This document shows, piece by piece, positions 8,985 through 17,046 of a DNA stretch of 64,000 bases (position 1 is its first letter; each line of letters opens with the position of its first letter). Made by a program: the position numbers and the translations under genes. The notes below the pieces were generated by a model, which was given only the letters and a program-made list of their open reading frames with translations, ran no database searches and was not told the DNA's origin. The stretch is from assembly GCF_003003265.1 (NCBI RefSeq), contig NZ_PVTL01000006.1:62001-126000 (forward strand), given 5' to 3'. Source of the stretch: Glaciihabitans tibetensis (GTDB lineage Bacteria; Actinomycetota; Actinomycetes; Actinomycetales; Microbacteriaceae).

Positions 8985-9871
8985 CGGACCACCGGGAAGG
9001 GTATGTCGCTGGCTTCAGCGAGAGCATCGCCGACGCGGGGTGCAGTGCCGACGCGGGGTGCACCGCCGACGCGCAGAGCATCGCCGACGCTCGGCTGCGC
9101 GGCCACGGTCACCTCATCGCCGATGTGCAGCTCACCGTCCGCGAGAATTTCCGCGAAGAAGCCCAGCACGTCGTCGCCGTAGTGTTCAACGAGCAGGCGG
9201 GGCAGGGGGATGTCTCGGCGCGCAGTGAGCGGATCCACCTCGGTCGCCGCGCACCGCGTCGTCTCTTCGAGGCCGCGAAACTGAACGGAGCCGGCGGAGA
9301 ACTCCCCGCCGAACCACCGCCGCTCCTCCCACGGTTCGAGCCCGTCGAGGTAGACGTTCGCCCGAAAACGTAGCGGGTCGACGGGGCGCCCGATGCGCTG
9401 TTCGAGATCACGCACGGAGGCGAGATTGATGAACGAGAGGGAGTTCATGAGCTGCCGCGAGGCCTTGGCGCTGTCACTGAAGTTGTAGCCGGGCTGCTGG
9501 GCGAACACCGGCAGGGCGTCGGACGGCAGGTCGAGTACCCGCGCGTAGAAGCGGCGCAGCTGGAGGATGCCCGCCGGGGTGCCGAGGTTTGCTTCAAGCA
9601 CGATGTTGCCGCGGACTCGGACGGTCAGATCGAGAGTGTCCACGTCAAGGTGGGTGGTCAGGCCTGCCAGCCGCTCGTCCTTCATCAACATGAAGTACTG
9701 CCGCTTGGGCAGGGGAACGAACCGGGTCTCGCTGTAGAGACCGTCAGGGCGGGCCAAGGCGAACATGCGGTCGCCGGGAAACCCGCCGCCCTGGCGCAGG
9801 GAGACGCGACTGACAGGTTGCGCGCTGAGACCCTTGATGGGATACCGAAACAGGTGGGTGATCCGTGCCAC
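8981..9871 (-). CDS. MOSC domain protein (molybdenum cofactor sulfurase C-terminal family)
   Basis: 296 residues: an N-terminal MOSC_N beta-barrel (starts MARITHLFRYPIKGL) and a MOSC domain with the conserved 'TTRCAATEVDP' segment. Cys207 there corresponds to the molybdenum-ligand cysteine of mARC/YcbX-type enzymes. Such proteins bind Moco and reduce N-hydroxylated compounds with electrons from a separate or fused [2Fe-2S] partner. The next gene, overlapping by four bases, is exactly such a reductase, so the pair probably forms a two-component Moco N-reductase in the cytosol. The C-terminus carries a tandem repeat (VGDALR/VGGAPR/VGTAPR) beyond the domain, before 'DIPFPVVR'. The family is well supported; the reaction is inferred. 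Confidence 0.88.
   Translation of the reverse strand: MARITHLFRYPIKGLSAQPVSRVSLRQGGGFPGDRMFALARPDGLYSETRFVPLPKRQYFMLMKDERLAGLTTHLDVDTLDLTVRVRGNIVLEANLGTPAGILQLRRFYARVLDLPSDALPVFAQQPGYNFSDSAKASRQLMNSLSFINLASVRDLEQRIGRPVDPLRFRANVYLDGLEPWEERRWFGGEFSAGSVQFRGLEETTRCAATEVDPLTARRDIPLPRLLVEHYGDDVLGFFAEILADGELHIGDEVTVAAQPSVGDALRVGGAPRVGTAPRVGDALAEASDIPFPVVR
9024..9095. repeat. 18-bp tandem repeat, four copies, in MOSC gene
   Basis: Four consecutive 18-base units (9024, 9042, 9060, 9078) sharing the core GCCGACGC. They encode the six-residue VGDALR-type repeats in the C-terminal tail of the MOSC protein. Confidence 0.9.
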
Positions 9872-9973
9872 AACAAGCCTCCTTCGCGCCGTGCGCCTAG
9901 TGCGAGCGTAGCGAAAGAGCCGGTCTGGCGCCGGTTGCGGGCTGGCGAGGCAGCTGGGCGCAGCCCGAAGGAG

Positions 9974-10438
9974 CTAGCGCGCGCCGACGGGGGTCGATGT
10001 GTGCGTGGAGCCCACGGCGTGCGATGCGGGGGGCGTGCGAGTGGTCGACGTGGCTCCAGTGCGCGGGAGGGGGGCGCGGGTGGAATGACCGTGCGACTGC
10101 GTTTCGTGGCGATGGACGGCTTCCGGCGTCGAATCGGCTTCCTCGAGGGGTTCTTCGGAGAGGAACAATCCCTGCGCTGAGTTTGCGGAGATGGTGAGCT
10201 GTTCCAGCCATCGACGGTTCACGGCGATGGGGCGGCTGGTACGGAGCGTAAACACGAGGGGAATGGAGTGCTGTATCCAGATGCTCCCCCGGCCACTGCC
10301 TGTCGCGACATCCTCCTTCCAGGTGAAAAAGAAGGACTCGCCGCGTCGAAGTTTCGCACCCATGACAATCTGCAGGTGGAAGAGTGTGCGGTCCTCGAAA
10401 GTAATGTCTGTGCGTTCGCCGTAGAACAGGGTGCCCAT
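9974..10438 (-). CDS. Small conserved Microbacteriaceae-type protein (DUF7882/'ligase-like' family), unknown function
   Basis: The start is fixed by a strong AAAGGAG ribosome site a few bases before the ATG, giving 154 residues. The first ~95 (MGTLFYGERTDITFEDRTL, then 'HLQIVMGAKLRRGESFFFTW', 'IWIQHSIPLVFTL' and 'AVNRRWLEQLTISAN') form a compact alpha/beta domain. It is common in Microbacteriaceae genomes, where it is often labelled ATP-dependent DNA ligase-like without proof. The remaining ~55 residues are Ser/Thr/His-rich and probably disordered. There is no signal peptide or membrane segment. It stands alone, divergent from the next gene across about 240 bases containing a palindrome. Function unknown. 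Confidence 0.75.
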   Translation of the reverse strand: MGTLFYGERTDITFEDRTLFHLQIVMGAKLRRGESFFFTWKEDVATGSGRGSIWIQHSIPLVFTLRTSRPIAVNRRWLEQLTISANSAQGLFLSEEPLEEADSTPEAVHRHETQSHGHSTRAPLPRTGATSTTRTPPASHAVGSTHTSTPVGAR

Positions 10439-10553
10439 TGCCCCGCTCCTTTCTGTTCTCACAGCGCTGCCCCACCGTGCGTGCTCCGCACAGCGCAACG
10501 CAGAGCGGTATGAGATGCCACGGTACCGTCGCGAACGGCGGAGGTGCAGGGGC

Positions 10554-10614
10554 TTGACAGTGCCGGTTTCTCGCCCGTGCTTAACACTGTGCTTAAGCAC
10601 AGGGTGAACACTGT
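10554..10614 (+). promoter_or_regulatory. Candidate promoter with 16-bp palindromic operator
   Basis: A perfect TTGACA (10554-10559) is followed by a possible -10 GCTTAA 19 bases later. Just downstream is the perfect 16-base palindrome CTGTGCTTAAGCACAG (10587-10602). The octamer AACACTGT occurs on both sides of it (10583-10590 and 10607-10614), 24 bases apart. The layout, promoter overlapped by a palindrome, is typical of a repressor operator in front of the small gene starting at 10682. The binding protein is unknown. Confidence 0.45.
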
Positions 10615-10681
10615 CTGTCAACCCACTAATAGTTGGATAAGAGGGGTTTAGGTCGCGCCCGGGTGGGGTTAAAGTCCCGAC

Positions 10682-10915
10682 ATGAGCAAAGTCGGATTCC
10701 ACTGGACGAGTGAGTCGCTTGAGGCAAGATTGCGAGCGCAAGCCGCGATCGACAGCGCGCCGCGATCAATCGCCGGCCTGGCCGCGGCCGAGCACCTCGA
10801 CCTGTTGCGCACGGTCGAGCTGGTCGGCACGGCTCGGCTTTCGCCGACCGACGCTGTGGCACAGCTGACCCGCATCTCCGACAAGATTCGAGAGGCCAGC
10901 CAGCCAGTACGGTAG
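10682..10915 (+). CDS. Small helical protein, hypothetical (77 aa)
   Basis: Starts MSKVGFHWTSESLEARLRAQ. It is predicted mostly alpha-helical and acidic/basic mixed, with no membrane segment. 'AEHLDLLRTVELVGTARLSPTDAVAQLTRISDKIREA' reads like a short helical regulator or antitoxin-type fold, but no family is recognised. It is preceded by the candidate palindromic operator. Its TAG stop (in GGTAGG) lies at the beginning of a long tandem array whose units also contain TAG. Confidence 0.5.
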   Translation: MSKVGFHWTSESLEARLRAQAAIDSAPRSIAGLAAAEHLDLLRTVELVGTARLSPTDAVAQLTRISDKIREASQPVR

Positions 10916-11062
10916 GCAGCGGGTAGCCGGGTAGCCGGGTAGCCGGGTAGCCCGTCAGCCCGGCAGCCGGGCAGCCGGGTAGCCCGTCAGCCCGGCAGAC
11001 AGTCGGCGGGCAGGTCGCCAGTTAGCCAGTCAGTGGGTAGCCAGTCAGTGGGTAGCCGGTGA
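10916..11062. repeat. Compound tandem array between converging gene ends
   Basis: Begins directly after a stop codon with copies of the octamer GGGTAGCC, continues with a 38-40 base pattern containing 'AGCCCGTCAGCCCGGCAG' twice, and ends with 18-base copies of 'TAGCCAGTCAGTGGG'. It fills the space between the small helical protein and the oppositely oriented acetyltransferase. It has no spacer diversity, so it is not a CRISPR array. Confidence 0.85.
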
Positions 11063-11079
11063 GGGGGAACAGTCGGTGC

Positions 11080-11367
11080 TCAGTCGACGCCGCGAATCTC
11101 GTCGACGAGGTCGGCATAGTCCGGGTTTTTTGCGATGAAAGAAACGACCAGCGGGCAGATCGCGACAACTCGTTTGCCCTTCGCGCGAACGTCGTCGAGG
11201 GCAAACTTGACCAGCTGACTCGCGAGTCCTTTGCCCGCGTACTCGGAATCGATCTCGGTATGGGTGAACAGCCTCCTGTTGCCGGAATCGCGGTAGACGC
11301 TGACGCCAATTACGGTGCCCCTGTCGACGAGTTCATACTTGCCATTGCCGTCTCGAAATTCCATCAT
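11080..11367 (-). CDS. Small GNAT N-acetyltransferase (GCN5-related, YjdJ-like)
   Basis: About 95 residues, the normal size for the minimal GNAT family (PF14542 type). Visible elements are 'VDRGTVIGVSVYRD', the strand 'LFTHTEIDSEYAGKGLASQLV' with the acetyl-CoA pyrophosphate loop E-Y-A-G-K-G-L-A, and 'VVAICPLVVSFIAKNPDY'. This start (ATGATGGAA) is preferred because GGGGAG lies about 12 bases upstream and the family has a short N-terminus; a longer start at 11409 is possible. Probably a cytosolic acetyltransferase of unknown acceptor. Confidence 0.8.
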   Translation of the reverse strand: MMEFRDGNGKYELVDRGTVIGVSVYRDSGNRRLFTHTEIDSEYAGKGLASQLVKFALDDVRAKGKRVVAICPLVVSFIAKNPDYADLVDEIRGVD

Positions 11368-11464
11368 CCATCCATAGTGCTCCCCATAGGCCAGAAAATG
11401 TTGGGCCATTGTCGACTACGTTGTGGGACGTTGTTCTCTAACCTCTACTTCCGACGGAGCCACC

Positions 11465-11914
11465 GTGAACCTCGATCTGCCGCTGGGAGATGGCCCACGC
11501 ACAATCCGCATAGCCGCTGCCGTGATTGTGGATGACGCTGGACTCGCGCTTCTCGTCCGCAAGCGCGGAACCGCCCGTTTTATGCAGGCCGGTGGGAAAA
11601 TCGACGACGGGGAGACGCCGTCCGAGGCGCTCGTGCGTGAGCTTGGTGAAGAACTGGGACTCGTCGTCGACGCGGATGCGCTGGAATACTGGGGACGTTT
11701 CTCCGCCGCTGCCGCGAACGAGCACGACCACGTGGTCGACGCGGAGGCCTTCTACCTCGCGCTCCCGCGGGTGATCTCGCTGACGGTCGCTGCTGCCGCC
11801 GAGATCGAAGAAATCGTCTGGGTCGAGCCGGCGGAGGCAACCGCGCTGCCTCTCGCGCCGCTCACGCGCGACATATTGCTGCCGCGATTGACCGCGGGCA
11901 CGTTCGTGGGGTGA
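11465..11914 (+). CDS. Nudix hydrolase
   Basis: About 149 residues with a canonical Nudix box: G44, E50, then R58-E-L-x-E-E-x-G, the Mg2+-binding signature for hydrolysing nucleoside diphosphates linked to another group. The GTG start is chosen because a CGGAG sequence lies six bases upstream. Acidic segments 'NEHDHVVDAEAFYLAL' and 'EIEEIVWVEPAEA' follow the usual Nudix fold order. The substrate cannot be named. The last residues (LTAGTFVG) and the stop codon are the first unit of a 23-base tandem array that runs on beyond the gene. Confidence 0.88.
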   Translation: MNLDLPLGDGPRTIRIAAAVIVDDAGLALLVRKRGTARFMQAGGKIDDGETPSEALVRELGEELGLVVDADALEYWGRFSAAAANEHDHVVDAEAFYLALPRVISLTVAAAAEIEEIVWVEPAEATALPLAPLTRDILLPRLTAGTFVG

Positions 11915-12004
11915 CCGCGGGCACGTTCGTGGGGTGACCGCGGCCAGGTTTGCGGGGTGACCGCGGCCACTTTTAGCGGCTGACGGCGGCCACCTTGACG
12001 GTCT
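11890..12004. repeat. 23-bp tandem array of a gene's 3' end (5 units)
   Basis: Five contiguous 23-base units starting at 11890, 11913, 11936, 11959 and 11982; the first two are identical (GACCGCGGGCACGTTCGTGG, then GGT) and later ones diverge progressively. TGA at each junction repeats the Nudix stop codon. Because 23 is not a multiple of three, later copies are out of frame. Confidence 0.92.
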
Positions 12005-12130
12005 GGCCGCTGCACGTTCGCGGGCTCACCGCCAGTCGGACTCGTCCTCCACAGCGCCTATGGGAAAGATGCTCCACACCGATTTGCGACAGCCGGGTCA
12101 CGCGGGAGTAGATCAGAGAAGACTTGATCC

Positions 12131-13888
12131 ATGGCATTTCGAGGCTTTCAGCCCTCTCACGCGGCGGGTGCCGCTGCGCCTGACGGCGCGCGCGGAAGCG
12201 TGGCGGGTCTCGCGCCGGGCGATGCCTCGCTGCTGTTCGACCCTGAAGGATTACAGCTACCTGGCACAGATGGGCTCGAGGTGACAGCGGCATTTGCCGC
12301 AGCGATCGAAGCATTGAGGAAGATTCCAACAAGTGTCGTTGATTACGATCGGCTCGCTAACGACGCGATCGTGGGCCTTCTGGGCCAGTCGGCAGAACTG
12401 CACCGGCTCGCCGACGCCTGTCTCGCGATCGTGTCCGGTCAATTGGAACGCAGATCGGCCCCGGAGCTCGGCTCCGCAGGGCTAGCGAGACAGCAGGGCC
12501 ATCGGACACCCATCCAGATGGCGAAAGTGGTCGGGCGGTTGCCCGGGCAGGACGCTGCGAAGGCTCTTCGCGGAGGCCGCCTCATTCACGACACGCAAAT
12601 CGCCGCTACACCCACCCCGGATGGCGCTTCACCAATCGACCCCATAACGGGCGCGGTGTTCGCACCGGCGCAAGGATGGCTCGCTCCCGTCGGGCATGCT
12701 CTCACCCATGGTTTGTCCTTGGCTGCCGCCGAGTCGATTCAGCGCGGTCTCGGCACCCCGACCGAGGGCGTTCCCGAAGGCGCGCTGCTGAGCGCCGCAC
12801 GGCGCCTGGTCGTCGAGGCGGAGTCCCTCGATCCTGATCTGCTTCTGGAGCGAGCGCGGCGAGCACGCGACGAACTCGATCTCGCCGGCATCGGCCTGCG
12901 TGAAGAGGAGCGACGGCAGAAGCGGTCCCTCACCTTCGTGCAGCAAAAGGATGGGATGTCTCGTCTGGTCTGGCTCATGGACCCCGAGACGGCCGCCGGA
13001 GTGGGAGAGGTCTTCGACCGGGTGACGTCCCCGCGCCGAGGAGGTCCGCGGCACGGTGCGGGCACCGCGGTTCAACACCATGCGGACCGAATTCTTGCGG
13101 ATGCCCGGTCGACCGAGCAGCTCGCGTCAGACGAGTTCGCGCAGCTACTCCGCATCGGCGTCGACGCGGACTCCTCCGCGCTGCTCGGCACAGGAGCGCC
13201 CGCGGTGCGCATCCTCACGACCCGTCCGCCGCGCCAGATGGCATCGCAGCCCGCGGGCGCAGGGGATGATGCGGATGCGGGCGCAGGGGATGATGCGGAT
13301 GCGGGCGCAGATGGGCGAGCGAGTGCAGACAGTGGCATCGAACGCATCGCTCCGGCAGGGAGCACATTCGGCCCGGGGTGGCTCGAAGGCCAGCGCGATC
13401 CGGTGTCACCCGAGACAGTTGCGCGGCTGACGTGCGCGGGCAGCACCAGTGAGATTCCGGTCGACGATTCGGGCCAGCCGCTCGACGTGGGACGGGAGCA
13501 ACGCCTGTTCAACCAAAAGCAAAGAATCGCGATATCCGCCAGAGATGGTGGATGCAGGAGCGGCGACGTCGACGGAAACGGGAGCTGTGACCGGCCGCCC
13601 TCCTGGACTGAAGTTCATCACGTCGAACAGTGGAAGCGGGACAACGGGCGCACGGACATCGCCAACGGCATTCTTATGTGCAAATATCACCATCTGCAGC
13701 TGCACAATCAGGGGTGGGAGATCCATCGAGATCGGGCAACCTACTGGCTTGTCCCGCCGACATCCGTCGACCCGAAGCAGACACCACGACAGATGGCGTC
13801 ACGGAGCGAAGCAATGAAACAGCTGGTCCGCTTCTCGGCTACTGATGTCGGCGCACCGTTGCCCCCGCGGCATCCACCATTCGGTTGA
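12131..13888 (+). CDS. HNH endonuclease of the DUF222 / 13E12-repeat family
   Basis: 585 residues. The N-terminal two thirds is the helical DUF222 domain, and the C-terminus holds the HNH nuclease. The HNH has 'CRSGDVDGNG', catalytic-pair 'EVHHVEQW' (H496/H497), then 'RTDIANGILMCKYHH' and 'W'. These proteins are abundant in Actinobacteria as repeated, possibly mobile families; their biological role is unsettled. Between the domains is an Asp/Ala/Gly-rich insertion (AGDDADAG repeated, DNA near 13253-13311) encoded by 24-base repeats. It stands alone, about 60 bases before the ABC exporter operon. Confidence 0.9.
   Translation: MAFRGFQPSHAAGAAAPDGARGSVAGLAPGDASLLFDPEGLQLPGTDGLEVTAAFAAAIEALRKIPTSVVDYDRLANDAIVGLLGQSAELHRLADACLAIVSGQLERRSAPELGSAGLARQQGHRTPIQMAKVVGRLPGQDAAKALRGGRLIHDTQIAATPTPDGASPIDPITGAVFAPAQGWLAPVGHALTHGLSLAAAESIQRGLGTPTEGVPEGALLSAARRLVVEAESLDPDLLLERARRARDELDLAGIGLREEERRQKRSLTFVQQKDGMSRLVWLMDPETAAGVGEVFDRVTSPRRGGPRHGAGTAVQHHADRILADARSTEQLASDEFAQLLRIGVDADSSALLGTGAPAVRILTTRPPRQMASQPAGAGDDADAGAGDDADAGADGRASADSGIERIAPAGSTFGPGWLEGQRDPVSPETVARLTCAGSTSEIPVDDSGQPLDVGREQRLFNQKQRIAISARDGGCRSGDVDGNGSCDRPPSWTEVHHVEQWKRDNGRTDIANGILMCKYHHLQLHNQGWEIHRDRATYWLVPPTSVDPKQTPRQMASRSEAMKQLVRFSATDVGAPLPPRHPPFG
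13253..13311. repeat. 24-bp in-frame tandem repeat in HNH gene
   Basis: Two full and one partial copies of a 24-base unit starting GCGGGCGCAGGGGATGATGC, coding for AGDDADAG in the linker between the DUF222 and HNH domains. Confidence 0.85.
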
Positions 13889-13946
13889 TAGGAGCTTTGG
13901 CCGATCGACCGTTTCGGTCAGCCTGAGGAGCGATCACTATAGAGCC

Positions 13947-14831
13947 ATGACTGATTCTTCCGCTCATGTTCGGGTGCGCGACATCCGCAAGACCTATGGC
14001 AAGTTCACCGCCCTCGACGGGGTCAGCTTCGATGTAGCGCGCGGAGAGACGTTCGCTCTGCTCGGGCCGAACGGCGCGGGCAAGAGCACCCTGATTGAGA
14101 TTCTCGAGGGCTACCGCGACCGCACCGGTGGCGACGTTTCAGTGCTCGGGGTGGACCCCCAACATGGTGGCCTCGAGTGGAAAGCGAAGCTCGGGATCGT
14201 GCTGCAGTCCACCGGGGAGAGCGGCAACGTCACCGTGCACGAGCAACTGACCCACTTCGCCCGCTTCTACCCCAATCCGCGCGATGTCGACGAGACGATC
14301 GCTGCGGTCGGGCTGACGAGCAAGGCCAAGACACGCATAAAAGCGCTGTCCGGTGGGCAGCGTCGAAGGGTGGATGTCGCGCTGGGCGTTATCGGGCGGC
14401 CCGAACTGCTCTTCCTCGACGAACCGACGACCGGGTTCGACCCAGAAGCCCGGCACGAATTTTGGGAACTCATCCGAGAGCTCAAGCGTGAGGGCACCAC
14501 CATCCTGCTGACCACCCACTACCTCGACGAGGCCGCTCAGCTCGGTGATCGCGCGGGAATCATCTCGGCAGGGCGCCTCATCGAGATCGGGGAGATCAAC
14601 GAAATCGGCGGCCCGGCGGCGAGGGTGCCGATCGTGCGGTGGCGCGATTCCGGCGGGCTGCACGAGGAACGCACGAGCGAACCCGCCCACACCGTTGCAG
14701 CGCTTTTCGCTCGTCTTGGAAAAGAGCCCGACGGGCTCGAGGTCATCCGTCCAAGCCTCGAGTCCGTGTACCTCGGACTCGTTAGTGCCGCCGCAGCATC
14801 CGCAACTGATCTCGCCAAGGAGCTCGCATGA
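13947..14831 (+). CDS. ABC-2 type exporter, ATP-binding subunit
   Basis: 294 residues from ATG (MTDSSAHVRVRDIRKTYG). Walker A GPNGAGKST is at 40-48, signature LSGGQ at 134-138, Walker B LLFLDEP at 154-160, and the H-loop in 'TTHYLDEA'. The C-terminal part after about residue 225 is the DrrA-like tail. It energises the permease encoded next, with which it overlaps by four bases, exporting a drug or lipid-like compound or an antimicrobial peptide. It is the first gene of a four-gene operon with a two-component system, an arrangement typical of DesKR/LiaRS-like stress-sensing exporters. Confidence 0.9.
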   Translation: MTDSSAHVRVRDIRKTYGKFTALDGVSFDVARGETFALLGPNGAGKSTLIEILEGYRDRTGGDVSVLGVDPQHGGLEWKAKLGIVLQSTGESGNVTVHEQLTHFARFYPNPRDVDETIAAVGLTSKAKTRIKALSGGQRRRVDVALGVIGRPELLFLDEPTTGFDPEARHEFWELIRELKREGTTILLTTHYLDEAAQLGDRAGIISAGRLIEIGEINEIGGPAARVPIVRWRDSGGLHEERTSEPAHTVAALFARLGKEPDGLEVIRPSLESVYLGLVSAAAASATDLAKELA

Positions 14832-15640
14832 ACACCATCGCCCTCGGCGTCACCCGCGCCACCTACGAAACCCGGGTCTACTTCCGCCAAAGTGACACCA
14901 TCTTCTTCACCTTCCTCTTTCCGATTGTGATGCTCTCGATTTTCTCCGTGGCGTTCAGCGCCACGGGCAACGTCGGCACGAACGCGGACGGCACGGGCGG
15001 AATCTCACAGGCCGCCTTCTACCTCCCGGGGATGATCGCTGCGGGCATCCTGCTCAGCGGTGTGCAGAACCTGGCGGTGGACATCGCGGTGGAGCGAGGA
15101 GATGGCACCCTCAAACGCCTCGGCGGAACGCCGCTGCCGGTGCTGTCGTACTTCATCGGAAAGATCGGACAGGTGCTCCTCACCTCGATGCTGCAGATTG
15201 GACTGTTGCTGCTGATCGCACGGTTTGCCTTCGATGTGGAGCTGCCTACCGACGGCGATAAGTGGGTCACGTTCGCCTGGGTGTACCTGCTCGGCATATT
15301 CACGTCGGCGGTGCTCGGCATCGCACTTTCGCGGATTCCGCGCACGGGCAAGAGCGCAACGGCGGTGATCATTCCCATCGTGCTCGTGCTGCAATTCATC
15401 AGCGGTGTGTACCTCGCGTTCTCGATGCTGCCCGAGTGGCTTCAGAACGTCGCGTCGGTGTTTCCGCTGAAGTGGATGGCGCAGGGCATGCGCTCCGTCT
15501 TCCTGCCTGACAGCTTTGCCAGCCAGGAGCAGGGGGGAGAATGGGGCCTCACCGGAGTCGCAATCGTGCTGGTCGTCTGGCTGGTGGTTGGGCTCATCGC
15601 GTCGCGGCTGACGTTCCGGTGGATTCGTAAAGACAGCTGA
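14828..15640 (+). CDS. ABC-2 type exporter, permease subunit
   Basis: 270 residues with six hydrophobic helices in ABC-2 order. Landmarks are TM1 'TIFFTFLFPIVMLSIFSVAF', the region 'YLPGMIAAGILLSGVQNLAVDIAVERGDGTLKRLGGTPL' characteristic of ABC-2 permeases, and a final helix before 'FRWIRKDS'. It is translationally coupled (ATGA) to the ATPase gene. Partner substrate unknown. Confidence 0.9.
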   Translation: MNTIALGVTRATYETRVYFRQSDTIFFTFLFPIVMLSIFSVAFSATGNVGTNADGTGGISQAAFYLPGMIAAGILLSGVQNLAVDIAVERGDGTLKRLGGTPLPVLSYFIGKIGQVLLTSMLQIGLLLLIARFAFDVELPTDGDKWVTFAWVYLLGIFTSAVLGIALSRIPRTGKSATAVIIPIVLVLQFISGVYLAFSMLPEWLQNVASVFPLKWMAQGMRSVFLPDSFASQEQGGEWGLTGVAIVLVVWLVVGLIASRLTFRWIRKDS

Positions 15641-15663
15641 ATGCGGAAGGGTGGGATGTCCCG

Positions 15664-17046
15664 GTGACGACCCCAGCAGGATCGCCCGTGCACGAGCCAG
15701 GAGCTCGGCCGGTGCGTGGGTCCAGAGCGCGGCCAGTGCCCAGAGCGCGGCCTGTGCGCGAATCCGAAGGGCGGCCAGTGCGCGAGTCCGAAGCGCGGCC
15801 TGCGCGTCAGTCCGGAGCGCCGTGGTGGGACATCTTCTTCTCCGCGACAATGGTGCTGCTGGTGTTGATCGCCAGCCAGCGTGGGTCGAGCGCGCCAGCA
15901 GTTCTGACCACGCTGGGCGTCATCTCGATTGGTTACGTGGTGCTGGGCAGACGCGCACGGGACGACTCTCGGTTTGCCGTTCCTTTCGTCGCCTTGCTGA
16001 TTCTGGGATCCGGCATCGCGACGAGCTTCAACCCCAGCATGGCGACCATCCAGGTCATCGCTTTTCCGCTGATCTGGGTGGTGATGCCGGGCATTCGTGC
16101 CGCCGTCATCGCTAATGCCGCCCTGGCGATAGCCGTCGCCGTGGGCTTTGTCTACGCGCTCGACGGCACACCGAGCGCGTATCAGCAGGCGCTCACCATC
16201 GAGGTGATTTCGCTCGTCGGCAGCGTAGCGCTGGGTATCTGGATGACCCGGATCGAACAGCTCAGCGACGAGCGCCAGCTGCTGCTCGACGAGCTCACCG
16301 TCACACAGGGGCGCCTGGCGCAGTTGCACCGGGAATCCGGAGCTACCAGCGAACGGGAACGGCTCGCACGTGACATCCACGACACCATCGCACAAAGCCT
16401 TACCGGCATCGTGATGTTGTCGCAGCACGCGCAGCGGGAGCTGCAGGCCGGTGATCTTGGCTCGCTCGAGCGGCGCCTGGAAGCGCTCGAAACGAACGCG
16501 CGCGAGGCTCTCGTAGAGACGCGTTCCCTCGTCACCGCGGGAGCGCCGGTGGAGCTGGGAGAGGGGATTGTTGCGGCACTGGGGCGTCTTGTTGAGCGGT
16601 TCGTCCGCGACACGGGCATCAATGCGTCGTTCGAGGCGGATGCCTACGTGGGCAGTCCCGGTCGACTCTCTCGTGACGCCGAGGTGGTGTTGCTTCGCTC
16701 GGCGCAGGAATCGCTGGCAAACATCCGCAAGCACTCTGCCGCCACCGTCGCGACTCTAACCGTTCGGGCCGACGGCGACGCGGTCGTGCTGACAGCAGCC
16801 GACAACGGCATCGGCTTCGACGCCGAGGCACAGTCGACGGGACACGGACTGCCCGGTATGCGCGACAGGCTCGCGCTCGCCGGTGGCACCCTTGTCGTGG
16901 CGACCGCTCCCGGGGCGGGCACCACGCTGCGCGCGACTCTGCCACTGGAGCTGTCGGCGGGTGCTGGTGCTGGTGCTGGAGCTGATTCTGGTGCTAGTTC
17001 TGGTGCTCCAGTTTCCCGTGACCGCGCGGCGCAGGTGCGCTCGTGA
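15664..17046 (+). CDS. Sensor histidine kinase (NarL/DesK type, HisKA_3)
   Basis: 460 residues from a GTG start. The first ~50 residues are an Arg/Pro/Glu-rich tail with tandem 'ARPVRESEG' units. Several transmembrane helices follow (about 53-195), then the dimerisation helix with phospho-acceptor His239 in 'LARDIHDTIAQSLTGI', and an HATPase_c domain ('SAQESLANIRKHSAA', 'DNGIGFD', 'GHGLPGMRDR'). The C-terminal tail is Gly/Ala-rich. It autophosphorylates on His and passes the phosphate to the response regulator whose gene overlaps by four bases. There is no extracellular sensing domain, so it probably senses membrane state or works through the neighbouring exporter. Confidence 0.92.
   Translation: MTTPAGSPVHEPGARPVRGSRARPVPRARPVRESEGRPVRESEARPARQSGAPWWDIFFSATMVLLVLIASQRGSSAPAVLTTLGVISIGYVVLGRRARDDSRFAVPFVALLILGSGIATSFNPSMATIQVIAFPLIWVVMPGIRAAVIANAALAIAVAVGFVYALDGTPSAYQQALTIEVISLVGSVALGIWMTRIEQLSDERQLLLDELTVTQGRLAQLHRESGATSERERLARDIHDTIAQSLTGIVMLSQHAQRELQAGDLGSLERRLEALETNAREALVETRSLVTAGAPVELGEGIVAALGRLVERFVRDTGINASFEADAYVGSPGRLSRDAEVVLLRSAQESLANIRKHSAATVATLTVRADGDAVVLTAADNGIGFDAEAQSTGHGLPGMRDRLALAGGTLVVATAPGAGTTLRATLPLELSAGAGAGAGADSGASSGAPVSRDRAAQVRS

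Noticed and set aside
10916-11062. Possible CRISPR array
   Set aside because: Units are contiguous octamers and 18-40-bp repeats without unique spacers; no cas genes.
15442-16734. 430-residue minus-strand frame
   Set aside because: Antisense of the ABC permease end and kinase gene, which have convincing motifs; composition random-like.
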